Positions 11,772 through 22,902 of a stretch of DNA of 64,000 nucleotides are shown here, in pieces. The notes under the pieces are model-generated. The model ran no database searches, was not told the DNA's origin, and was given only the letters and a program-made list of their open reading frames with translations. The number at the start of each line of letters is the position of its first letter. The stretch's first letter is position 1. Made by a program: the position numbers and the translations under genes. Location of the stretch: contig NC_056762.1 of NCBI RefSeq assembly GCF_018687715.1, positions 14,304,364 through 14,368,363 on the forward strand, given 5' to 3'. The DNA is from Carya illinoinensis (Eukaryota > Streptophyta > Magnoliopsida > Fagales > Juglandaceae).

Positions 11772-12549
11772 CACTTTCCTAGTGGAAAGGATCAAAGGCT
11801 AACCCCCAACCCCTTCAATCCAGGGCGAGGTGGCCTCATTAGTGGTTGTCCCCGCCTAAGCATGTAGATCTTCACACAAACCTCCCAAACCACTGCTGAC
11901 TACAACATCCAGGAGGAGCCCACTTTTCGTTTGGTGCCCTGCCCCCATGGTATTGGGAGCTACAACAACAGTCCTCTCAATAGCAAGGTCCAAGCCCCCA
12001 AGTAGTTTGAGCATCTCCTCACCCACCTCTAGAGTCAGATCACCTTATCCCCTGATGGCAGGTGAAGATGCTACAAAAGGCATGCCCATAATGTCAACCT
12101 CATCACCAGAAGCATGGCCACCAACAACGGAACGAGCAGTAGAAGTAGAGGCGACCATGGTGTCGACACCAGGAGGACATCGTCCAGTGAGAATTGGAGA
12201 GGTAATTGTAAGGGGGGCTTTCCCCCTTTCTAGCAGGCCTATAAGGAACCACCAAAAGAGCAAAGAGAGAAGGCCCAACCTAGTGGAAATGGGCCCCTCA
12301 GCCCAGCCAACGGATAATCCCCCTAGAAGTAACCCCAATGGGGGAGTGGCATGCAGGGAGATGGGACTCGTCAATCTGGAGATCCCTCGAACAGAGTCAA
12401 GCCTTCAAGTATCTGCCTGCATAAACAAGCATGAAACAAGGAAGACCCTTGATCCTTTAACAAGGCGACATGGACGGACCACTGAAAGTACCAATGGAGG
12501 AAGGCAAACATGGGAGTAGCATCACATGATGCGTCACATGATGATAAGC
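11772..12549. other. GC-richer stretch of unknown origin upstream of decayed pol
   Basis: Unlike its AT-rich surroundings this stretch is near balanced in base composition. It carries overlapping frames on both strands (190 codons at 11947-12519 plus; 109 codons at 12045-12374 minus). Neither shows a domain I recognise; the proteins are Pro/Ser/Thr/Arg-rich. It might be a linker of a LINE ORF1 or the remains of a gag region belonging to the adjacent chromovirus. The position just before the pol remnant favours the latter weakly. Confidence 0.3.
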
Positions 12550-15389
12550 AGCAAGGTATGTAGATGCTATTGAAAGAATATGAGGATGTGTTCCAGGAGC
12601 CCTCAAGTTTGCCACCTAGTCACAAGGTAGATCATTGCATTACGCTCAAGGAAGGGACTAAGCCAATTAACGTATGTCCATATAGATATGCCCATTTCCA
12701 AAAAGTAGAGATCGAGAAGCAAGTCAAAGAGATGCTTGATTCAGGGCTCATTCGTCCTAGCACCATTCCATTTTCTTCACCGGTACTACTAGTGAAGAAA
12801 AAAGATGGTAGTTGGTGGTTTTGTACAACTACCAAGCACTTAACGTTGCCACCATCAAGGACCGTTTTCCAATTCCAATAGTGGACAATATGTTGGATGA
12901 ATTGTATGGCACCTCATACTTCATCAAGCCTTATATGAGGACCGGCTATCATCAAGTAAGAGTAAATCCTCTTGATATTATTAAAACTACTTTCTATTCT
13001 CATAGTGGCCATTACGAATATCCCGTAATGCCTTTTGGCCTTTCTAACGCATCCTCTACATTCCAGGCCATCATGAACTCAATATTTTGACCCTAGCTTT
13101 GAAAGTTCATTTTGGTTTTTTTCGATGATATTCTGGTATATAGTCCGACTTGGGATGAGCATGTGATGCACGTGAAACAAACCCTGGAGACCTTACAATA
13201 GCACCAATTTTTTGCCAAAGAAAGCAAATGTGTGTTTGGCCAACAAGAATTGGAATACTTGGGGTACATTGTCACAGATCAAGGAGTGAAGGTTGATGAC
13301 AGTAAAATTGCAACCATGGTCGCATGGCCACCCCCCACTAATATTTCTGAATTACATGGTTTTTTAGGCTTAATAGGGTATTACATGATGTTTGTTCAAA
13401 ACTACGACATCATAGCTCGACCCCTTATCAACCTTCTGAAAAAGGGAAAGTTTGGCTGGTATGATGAAGTCAGCCTTCCTGGCTCTTAAGCAAGAGATGA
13501 CAACCACCCTGACGTTGGCGATGCCTAATTTCAATGACTCTTTCACCATTGAAATTGATGCCTCAAGAGAGGGGACTGGAACAGTTTCATCGCAGCAAGG
13601 CAAGCCCATTGCATTTATGAGTCGAGCACTGGGGGTTACAAAAAAATCTTGGTCAACCTACACCAAGGAAATGCTTGCAATTGTGAAGACATACGCTTGT
13701 GGCAACCTTATTTACTGGGGAGGAATTTCTTCATCCAAACCAACCAGCATAGCTTGAAATATTTTTTGGAGCAGTGTGTGGCTATGCCAGAACAATAGAA
13801 ATGGGTGGCCAAGTTAATGGGCTACGACTATGAGATCATTTATAGCCCAAGCCCTCTCATGCAAGTCTGGTAGCCCAATTCTTCATCATTTGCATGTGCT
13901 AGAGGTGATCGTGTGGGAAGAGATTAAAAGGGCCTATGAAGGAGATTCTTATATCCAATCCTTGACCCACGTGGCCAATGCTCAACTAGAAGGGCCATAT
14001 GCATGGTGTAATGGATTGCTCTTATTTAAAGGAATGGTGGCCATTCCTTCTCATGCAGCACTATGGGCGAAACTACTGCATGAAGTCCATGATACAAAAG
14101 TAGGAGGACACTCCGGAGTCTCGTTCAAGAAGTTGGCCCAGCAATTCTACTAGTAGAAAATGTACCAGACAATGTAAGAGTATATTAAAAGCTATGAAAT
14201 ATGCCAGAAGACAAAGTCTGAAACAATGTCTCCAATGGGGCCCCTGCAACCTTTGCCCATTACTTGTCAAGTGTGGGACGATATCATCTTAGATTTCATT
14301 GAAGGATAACTGACATCCCACGTCAAGGACACTATCTTGGTAGTTGTCAACAGGTTGAGTAAGTATGATTATTTTCTAACCTTAACTCATCCTTTTACTA
14401 CAAAAATCGTGGCTGAAAAGTTTGTGGAAGGAGTTATTAAGTTGCATGGCCTATCCAAGTCCATCATCAATGATCAGGACCCTATCTTTATTAGCAAATT
14501 CTGGCGGGAGTTTTTTCAAATGTCAAGAACCAAGCAACAACTTAGCTCTACCTATCACCCATAAGTAGATGGATAGTCCGAAGTTGTCAATCATTGTGTG
14601 GAGCAATACCTTCGAAGTTTGGTTCACCAATGGCCATGCAAGTGGAGCAGCTACCTTTCATGGGCTGAGCTCTAGTATAATACAAAGTACCATGCATCTA
14701 CGGGGATGACCCCCTTTCAGGCGCTATATGGTCGTTTACCTCCTCCAATCCCCATTTACCATAGTGGTTTAAATCCCCATTTACCATAGTGGTTTTTCTT
14801 CGATGCATGAAGTGGACCAGAGTCTCATATCTAGAGACAAGTTGCTTTGCCAACTCAAAAGTAACCTGGAGACTTCCATTAATTGCATGAAGCAAATGGC
14901 AGATAAAAAATGTCAAGATCTTTCATTCGAAGTTGATGATCTGGTGTTTCTTAAGTGGCACCCCTAGCAACAGTTAGCCTTTAAACGTGCCCATCGAAAG
15001 CTAGCCAGTCGATTCTACAGGCCATACACAATTATATAGAAGATTAGGGTCGTCACATACAAACTTCAACTGCCGGAAGGAGCCCAAATTCATCCTATCT
15101 TTCACATTTTGCTCTTAAAAAACTTTGTAGGAGATCTTGTGATGCCTTCAAAAGAGCACTGCCAGTAATCGATGAAGGGGCTGTTATACTATAACCTCAG
15201 TACATACTGGATACTCATTGGGTCAAACAAGGGAATAAGTTTGAGGAAGAAAATCTGGTCCAATGGAAGCATATACCAGCAGAGGATGCCACGTGGGAGA
15301 AAAACAAGTCGTTGTTTGAACAATTTCCTTCTGTGGACCTGAGGACAAGAGTCCACTTGATGGGGCAAGTATTGTTAGGCCATGACGTT
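12550..15389 (+). pseudogene. Decayed chromovirus pol (L0), left part
   Basis: A plus-strand polyprotein relic broken by many frameshifts and stops. Recognisable in order: the pre-RT stretch EYEDVFQEP..LPP (12570-12620), VLLVKKKDGSW (12780-12815), TGYHQVRV and VMPFGLSNASSTFQ (12940-13065), FFDDILVYS (13117-13143), LEYLGYIVT (13250-13275), FLGLIGYY (13360-13385) and RNase H (13500-13760). Integrase follows (VVVNRLSKYDYFLTL at 14340; STYHP at 14550), then a chromodomain with ENLVQWKHIPAEDATWE (15245-15300) and a GQVLLG tail (15363-15380). The order matches chromoviruses of the Reina/Tekay group. The first catalytic aspartate position reads Y (KPYMRTGYHQ). The element was then cut at 15389 by insertion of Athila A; its tail resumes at 44083. 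Confidence 0.85.
15385..15389. repeat. Target-site duplication ACGTT (left) of Athila A
   Basis: ACGTT immediately before the left Athila A LTR. Its partner is 44078-44082, 28.7 kb away. Confidence 0.9.
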
Positions 15390-17787
15390 TGATTGAGCTG
15401 AAATATTGCATGTTTTAACTATTTAAAACTGATGTATTTTAAATTTCTCATGACATTATTATTGGTTTTAGATGAAAAAATGGTTAATAAGCATAAATAC
15501 GAGTTGTGATTTTTAATTGATTGATATCATGTTTATGCTTAATTTTATAACTATGATTTAATGGGACAATATTTCCTCGCATATATAGTCTATTTTTGAT
15601 AATCTATTTTTCTTTTAATTTACTTTTGAGTGTTATTTCTTTTTTCTTATTTTCAGCTTAAATAAAATTCAAATGGGATTCGCTTGGAACTTTTGATCAA
15701 AAGTGCATATTAATTGAGAGGAATGAAGAGAAGAAAAGAAGCGATGTACTTGGACAACTGAAAAGTATAGAAAATGAAGAATTGGTGGTTATTTTCTTTC
15801 TTTGATTATTCAAGATGCATGTGATCTTTATGGTTGAACGAAAATTACGGAGGCTTGAGAATTTTTGATAGTGCAACATTAAGGTCATACAAGGGGGCTA
15901 AATTACAACAAAAGTGAAAAGAGAAAAATGAATTTTCGGTGGGAGTGTGAATGTAATTGGGCGGCAGCTTGTTGTTATTTGACTTAACTTTCACGTGAGA
16001 ATCAAATATTCGATGTCGGTTGGTGCAACTAAAGTGTGGTGCAGTTAAAGTGGACTTGATTCAATCCTTTGAAAGCGTGGTAGTGTCAAGCAAAATAAAA
16101 TAAATTTGGTGTCGGCTGGAATTAAAGAATGAATTCAGTGTGAAAGGAGTGACTTCACGACCGACTTGAAGCAGCTATATATATATTACTGGACGGAGGA
16201 AGAGAGAATTATGGGGGGGCTTCCCCTCCTGGCTGGATTGAGACTTGGTTGGGAGGTGGAAAGGAAAGAAGGGTGACGTGGGGGAGTAGTTAGCTGAGAG
16301 TAGAGAAATAAACGTGTAGGGAGTGAGCTGTGCTTGAATTGGAATGGGAAGAGAGAGTCGGTGCATGAACTTAATTTTCTGCTTGGTGAGTTTATTCTCT
16401 TAGAGTTGGTGGTGCTTGAGTTGGAGTTAACGTGAACCAGCAGAATTTTCTAGAGCGGATTGGAATCGGTCACTGAGTTAAGTGGGTTAGAGTTTCTTAA
16501 GTTTAAAGAGTCGGTTGGTCAGTGGGATGTGTGAGTGAAAGAAACGTGTAGAGGCTGCTTTATTCTGCTGGCAGGAGAATTGGTTGCTTGTTGCTGGAGT
16601 TGAGGAGTGTCGGCTGTAATTTTGCAGAGAAGGATATAGAGGTGTTGTGCAGGAAATTTGTAGGGGTCAGTGCTGTTTTTAAAAGGAGTCAGTCGGTGGG
16701 GAGAGAAGAGATAGGAGAGTGGGTGAGTAGAGAAGTGTCGTGCTTGAGTTTTCAACCAAGAGAAATGTGTAGGAGTTGGAGTTTTATTGTGCTGAGAAAT
16801 TATTAACTTTGGAGGAGAGATCATAATCGGTGGGGGACTGTGTGAGGACGGTTGGAGGTTGTACGTGAAAGGGAATTTATATTCTTGGTGGGGAGAGAAG
16901 AGATAGGAGAGTCGGTTAGAGTTTCTCTTGAGTTTTCATAGGAGAGAGTCGGTTGTTTACGTGAGAGGGAGAGTGGACGTTGGGAGTTGAAGGGGAGTTC
17001 TTGCCCAGCCTTGCTAGCTTCATTTCTATTGATGGCATGGATTTTATTCTATTCGCATCAACTGAGTTTTAAATTTTATTGTTTCTAAATTATTGTCTAG
17101 TATTTCTTGTGTTTTATTTTAGTTTTTTAATGAATAATATTTATGTGATTTCTATAGTACTTGTAATAAATATGTTTGGCTAAATTTTCATACTAAGGTT
17201 AGCGGTGAAGTTTAATGATTTAAATATTATTTTTGGATCCACGTAAAATTTATTCTGCGAGCTTGATCGATTGAAGGATTTTATTATTGGATATTTTGGA
17301 TTATCTATATACTCATCTTGATTCATTGTGATTTCCGAATACAGTGAATGCTTGAGGAATCCCTGTGGTATTCAAATAGATTTGTAAATATTTTAATCAT
17401 CAATCATTCACGCTCAATCATAAGCGACTATTTTTCTTGATCTTAAATGCTAAATCTTCCAATTAAACAGAATCATTATTCTAGTTTAATTGAAGTAAAT
17501 TGATCGGAAACAATATCATAAATTATTAGACGGATCCTCGAAACCTTAGTCTTTCTCCATATCAATTCATTTGATCATTTTAGTTTGATTCAGTTATTTT
17601 ATCAATTTTCATTTGATTGCACGTTTCTTTTAGTAATTTCGTTTCATTGTCTGAATTTATTTTCTTTATCACAAAAGTCAATCCCTGTGGATTCGATCCT
17701 GTAAGATACTACAACACCTGTATACTTGCAGGTAAAACTGCACTAAATTTTTGGTTCATTAATTTGAGTCAGAATTTAGGCGCAACA
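15390..17787 (+). repeat. Left LTR of Athila A (2398 bp)
   Basis: TG...CA ends. Near-identical to the reassembled order of 19040-19840 plus 42497-44077. About 350-400 bp at each end also match, in reverse orientation, the LTRs of Athila B. The central part is shorter and differs strongly from B. Contains a short TA microsatellite at 16173-16186 that is longer in the sister LTR. Confidence 0.93.
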
Positions 17788-19039
17788 AGTTTTTGGCGTC
17801 GTTGCCGGGGATTGCAACATGTGATAACCAAAAGAAGAAAGAAAGAAAAAAAAATAGTAATCTTTTGCTAATTTTCTCATTTTCTTTTTGCAGGTACGAT
17901 TTTTACGCAAAAGAGAGCAAGTAACATTGCTCCCATATTCATATCATCTGGTAATTTCGTTCAAAAAAAAATTACTTTCTTGCTTGTTTTGCATTTTGTT
18001 TTGGTTTTTTTTTTTGTTAGTTTTTGAATGTGCTTGATCCTCTATGATGAATGATCTCGTGGCAACGTGATCAAATTGGTAGATTGAGAAGAGAGGAAAT
18101 TGTTATAAAAGAATTAATTGATAAGTTGGGCATACCGTACTGCTTTTAAAATCTCGATTGGAATGTCCACATATTGACTCATTTTTGGAAAGGCTTGTCA
18201 CTTACCTGTGGAATTGGAACACAAAGCTTATTGGGCAATCAAGCAATTTAATTTTGATGTGAATAAAGCTTGCTCTCTTCGATCCCGATGGATCGGTCCC
18301 TTTGTTGTAAAAACTATTTATCCTTTTAGGGCCTTTGAGATAGAAAATTCAGAAAATGGTAATGTTTTCAAAGTTAATGGACAAAAGTTGAAACCATTTT
18401 TGGATGATTTTACTCAAGAGGTTGAGTCCACTACTCTGGAGGATCCTGCTTATCAGAATTAATTTATGATTCCTCATTGTATATACCATATTTGTTTGTT
18501 TTATTTTTCTTTCTTTTACTTTTTGTCTTTTAACTTTGACAGAAATCTACTCCTTGCGTACACTCGAGTATCTCAGGTGAATTCTTTCCTCTCTGTTTCA
18601 TCATTTTCGTCTCAATATATGTTCTGCAGTGTTTATCTTGCTCCAATTCCTGCCTGTATAGCATATATTATCGAATATTCAATTGCTGAACATTGAGGAC
18701 AATGTCACATTTAGTTGGGGGGAGGGTTTTATGTTGAAAATTTATTAGTACCTATAAAAAAATAAAAAATAAAAAAAATAATAAAAAAAGTGAAAAAAAT
18801 TAAAAAAAATAATTTGTGAGGTGCATTGAAACATAAATGATTAACACACACTTCTGGCATGTTTGTTAGATTTGAGTATCTTGGTGGAGTAGTTGAGCGA
18901 AATTATTTTGTGAAAATTTATTTTCAACCTTAAGCATAGAACATGACTTATGATGCATCATATTTTGTTGAGGAATGACTTGAAACATCGGGATGCGATA
19001 TCTACAAAAATGAGAATTTGTATGATTTGTATAGAATGA
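17788..19039 (+). pseudogene. Collapsed internal region of Athila A (gag start fused to integrase tail)
   Basis: A tRNA-Asp type primer site lies at 17794-17812 (TGGCGTCGTTGCCGGGGAT; B has GCGCC, so one C-to-T change). A gag start follows at 18051 (MISWQ..., same as Athila B). Near 18125 it jumps directly into the sequence that in B lies near 27820, at the integrase end. A second deletion near 18278 removes about 60 integrase codons. The last frame (18208-18462) matches the C-terminus of B's integrase region up to the same stop. A purine tract (ttggggggagggttt) sits at 18714-18728. A third deletion at about 19039 removed the end of the internal region plus the first 10 or so bases of the right LTR. 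Confidence 0.88.
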
Positions 19040-19840
19040 AATATTGCATGTTTTAACTATATAAAACCAATGTATTTTAAATTCCTCATGACATTATTAT
19101 TGGTTTTAGATGAAAAAATGGTTAATAAACATAAATACGAGTTGTGATTTTTAATTGATTGATATCATGTTTATGCTTAATTTTATAACTATGATTTAAT
19201 GGGACAATATTTCCTCACATATAGTCTATTTTTGATAATCTATTTTTCTTTTAATTTACTTTTGAGTGTTATTTTTTTTTTCCTTATTTTCAGCTTAAAT
19301 AAAATTCAAAAGGGATTTGGTTGGAACTTTTGATCAAAAGTGAATATTAATTGAGAGGAATGAAGAGAAGAAAAGAAGCGATGTACTTGGACAACTGAAA
19401 AGTATATAAAATGAAGAATCGGTGGTTATTTTCTTTCTTTGATTATTCAAGATGCATGTGATCTTTATGGTTGAACGAAAATCACGGAGGCTTGAGAATT
19501 TTTAATAGTGCAACATTAAAGTCATACAAGGGAGCTGAATTACGGCAAAAGTGAAAAGAGAAAAATGAATTTTCGGTGGGAGTGTGAATGTAATTGGGCG
19601 GCAGCTTGTTGTTATTTGACTTAACTTTCACGTGAGAATCAAATATTCGATGTTGGTTGGTGCAACTAAAGTGTGGTGCAGCTAAAGTGGACTTGATTCA
19701 ATCCTTTGAAAGCGTGGTAGTGTCAAGCAGAATAAAATAAATTTGGTGTCGGCCAGAATTAAAGAATGAATTCAGTGTGAAAGGAGTGACTTCATGACCG
19801 ACTTGAGGCAGCTATATATATATATATATATTACTGGACG
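19040..19840 (+). repeat. Right LTR of Athila A, first part
   Basis: Matches 15400-16192 of the left LTR. It lacks about the first 10 bases, removed together with the adjacent internal DNA. It is cut at 19840 by the L2 insertion and continues at 42497. Holds an expanded TA run (19813-19831). Confidence 0.92.
19836..19840. repeat. Target-site duplication GGACG (left) of L2
   Basis: GGACG before the L2 LTR; partner at 42492-42496. The uninterrupted site can be seen in the sister Athila LTR at about 16190-16200 (actggacggagg). Confidence 0.95.
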
Positions 19841-21948
19841 TGTGACGCCCCCTAATCCCCATGTATGGACACGGGGAAATCGAGACGTTCGGATAATGAT
19901 ATCACGGGTCATCACCCTATCAACGTGTGCCAAGTGTGTGTATAAGCGACGAATGTGCACGAGAAATACGCAGCGAAAAGCAAGTCAATAACTAAGTACC
20001 AGAATTTTTCTTGTTTAATACAAAGCTATTCAAAACATACATAAATAAATATTACAAGACACAAATATAATTTTAAATCAAATACAAAACATAACATCAG
20101 CACCGCGGCGGAGCCGCATCCTCGGGCTTAGCCTCCTCCTCCTCATTCTCGATCTCTGCACCAAAATCTACGGTACCACAAATGGTGCCACAGGTAAGTA
20201 AACTCCAAATACCATTAGATAAAAACATATAAAACTCAAACAATATGCATGAAATAAAAATCAATGCGCATGCGCCATAAAACATGATTTTTACATGCAC
20301 GCCAAAAACCCATTTGGCCCACAAAAATATATCCTTAAAACCAAGTCTCGCCATTATCCCAGATAATGGCTCAAACCATCATTTTCCTAGAAAATGGATC
20401 AAAAACCTCGGAAACCAAGCATCGCCATTTTCCCAGAAAATGGCCCACATCCGAAAACCATAAAAACAATCCGGTTATGCATGCACCATGATCTCCCCTA
20501 GGGATCACCCGCATACCCCGGCTTTGTGCCACACCGCAGGTAACGACTACGCATGTGACACCTAAACGAGCGATGCCCAGACTTGCGCCTCGCGCGTACC
20601 TGGCCAGGCCATCCTCTAGTCCCCGCCACTCTAGGAACCACGGAGTCGACACGACAGCGTTACCTTATCGTGTGATTCGGTTGTTGCCCTGCGACAACCC
20701 AGGGGATGTCACTCAGTTTTATCCACTCCCAAGTGACCAGAGGAGCTCCATCGAGATAATAACACATCCCGACTTGGGCTCGTGAGACACACGCACCCAA
20801 AAACCATTTATGCCAATAAAACGTGATTTTTCCAATTAAAAACAATATGCACATAAACCCAATATGTAACTCACGCCTCATAGCACAAATAATCAAGCAA
20901 ACCCAAACAAACAAAACCAAGCACTCCGTCCTCAATCCATCCGACTCCCAAACTCCTCGAACTCAGTCCGGAATCAGCCAACCAACAATAATTAATTATT
21001 GAGAGAGCAAAATATATTTAAATCTAAAAGTAGGGTTTGGAAAATACTTACAGCGCTATAAGGTATTTTTAGAAAACTTGCGGCATTGCAAAAGCCGAAG
21101 AAAAAGCAACGTAACAGTGAAAATTCACTGTGGCCGTGGGTTGTAAAATACCCACTTTTGAATGGGGACAAACCAAGACTTGGGATTGATAGGGAATGGT
21201 CTAAGGATGATTATGAAGCTAGTGGAAGTGAAGTTTGGCCGTGGGTGGCGGCGGCGAAAATGGTGGTTGATGGCCGGATTTCTCAAAATGGAAAGCTAGC
21301 TGTTGGGTGCTGTTCCGGTGGCTATTAGAGGCCAGAAATGGGTGGGTTAGGACGGCAAAGAACCAGTGATGAAGTGGTGAAGAGGTGGTGGCCGGAGGTG
21401 GAACGACGGCGGCAGATCGGGGCAAAAATCGTGGGGCTTCTTGGGCGTTTTCTGGCCAAACGGCTGGCCGGATGGGGCTGAGGTTCGGTGGGGTGGTGCA
21501 CCGGCAGGAGGGGGTTCGACCGGTGGGGGTGGTGTCGACCACGGTGGCCGGACGGCTGTGGGTCGGGGCTGGGGCTGAATCCGACGTGGGAGAGGAGAGA
21601 GAGAGAGGGTCGACGCACGGGAGAAAGAAAAGGAAAAAGAAGAAGGAAAAAAAAGAAAAGGAAAAAGAAAAAGGAAAGAAAAGAGAGGAAAAAAAAAGAG
21701 AAAAAAAGAAAAAGGAAAAAAAAAAAGATGTAGGAAATAAATGAGGTCCAATCCTCACTCCGGAAAGCAAAACAAATCCACCGAAAACGAGATTAAAAAA
21801 AACCGTAAAACGACTAATTAAATTAAACACCATCTCAAATAAATTAAAAACCAATTAAAACACATTAATTTAAAATAAATAAACTAATATATTGATTAAA
21901 TTAAAAATAACCCTTCAGTGAAAATACACGCAAAAGCGGGTCATCACA
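19841..21948 (-). repeat. 3' LTR of L2 (2108 bp)
   Basis: Pairs with 40383-42491. Contains paired blocks around aaaatgg (20380-20450) and a GA/purine tract at about 21590-21735 that creates long but meaningless frames on both strands. Confidence 0.94.
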
Positions 21949-21963
21949 TCCTCCCCCACTTAA
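21949..21963 (-). other. Polypurine tract of L2
   Basis: On the minus strand AAGTGGGGGAGGA sits directly against the LTR start TGTGATGACCC, the expected plus-strand priming site. Confidence 0.85.
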
Positions 21964-22039
21964 AACAAATTTCGTCCTCGAAATTTGCAAGATCAACTAC
22001 CAACTTAAAGCAAGCCACATAAAATCACATAAACCAACT

Positions 22040-22902
22040 GTGACCAAGATTAAGATACGTACCTTCATTACTCAAACAAGTATGGGTACTGCTCCCTCAT
22101 GTCCGCTACTCGCTCCCAAGAGAAGTCTTGAGCTAGCGGATCTCCTCACGCCACCTTAACCAAAGGTATCGTCTTGGACATCAACTGTTGCTCCTTCCAA
22201 TCTATGATCTGCAATGAAACAACCTCATAAGTGAGATCCGGTTGCAACTGAATACCCTCTGGGTCGACGAAGCGTGGCTCTTGTTGTCCAAAGCTCTTCT
22301 TCAAGGATGATACGTGGAAGACATCATGAATATCCCCAAAAAACTCTGGCAAAGCAACTCTATAGGCGACGGGCCTTACATTCTCCAGAATCTGAAAAGG
22401 GCCGACATACCTCGGATCCAGTTTCCTCTTCTTACCAAAACGCTTAACACCTCTCTTGGGAGAGACTTTGAGATAAACCCAATCACCAACTTCAAAAGAT
22501 AACTCTCTCCTCCTGGTATTAGCGTAGCTTTTCTGGCGACTCTGAGCTGCCGCCATTTTATCTCTGATGATCCGGACTTGGCTTTGCATCTCTTGAATTA
22601 TTTCGGGTCCAATAATCTTACTCTCCCCGACTTCATCCCAACACAAGGGCGATCTACACTTCCTCCCGTAAAGAGCTTCATAGGGAGCCATCTGAATGGT
22701 CGCATGGAAGCTGTTATTATATGCAAACTCTATGAGCGGCAAATGGTTTTCCCAACTCCCTTGAAATTCCATGACACACGCTCGCAACATGTCTTCAAGG
22801 GTCTGAATGGTGCACTCCGATTGGCCGTCTGTCTGAGGGTGATAAGCAGTACTAAACTTCAACTTAGTACCCAAAGCTGCCTGCAAACTTTTCCAGAACT
22901 GC
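22040..22902 (-). pseudogene. L2 integrase C-terminal half and chromodomain
   Basis: The frame runs through QAALGTKLKFS, AYHPQTDGQSE (catalytic glutamate present), the GRKCRSPLCWDE box, VGDWVYLKVSP and the chromodomain start (EVVSLQIIDWKEQQLMSKT). A TGA at 22146-22148 stops it. Sequence beyond it, to about 22060, still encodes the chromodomain end (DFSWERVADMREQYPYL), consistent with a TGG-to-TGA change. The 5' side breaks at 22902 where Athila B is inserted. The other half of the integrase lies at 36228-36700, and the frame agrees across the 13.3-kb insertion. Confidence 0.9.
22898..22902. repeat. Target-site duplication ACTGC (left) of Athila B
   Basis: ACTGC precedes the left LTR; partner at 36223-36227. 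The site lies inside the L2 integrase gene. Confidence 0.95.

Noticed and set aside
17617..17871. Recurrent short frame reading FSNF.SLSEF..FITKVNPCGFDPVRYYN (four places)
   Set aside because: It lies at the LTR end/primer-site junction of the Athila elements and is repeated because the LTRs are. Not a gene.
21219..21854. Overlapping frames of 80-211 codons on both strands (also 41764-42397 and 9841-10209)
   Set aside because: They run through purine/pyrimidine tracts and CG-rich LTR sequence, are low complexity (Phe/Ser or Lys/Glu/Arg runs) and recur identically in the paired LTR, so they are LTR artefacts.
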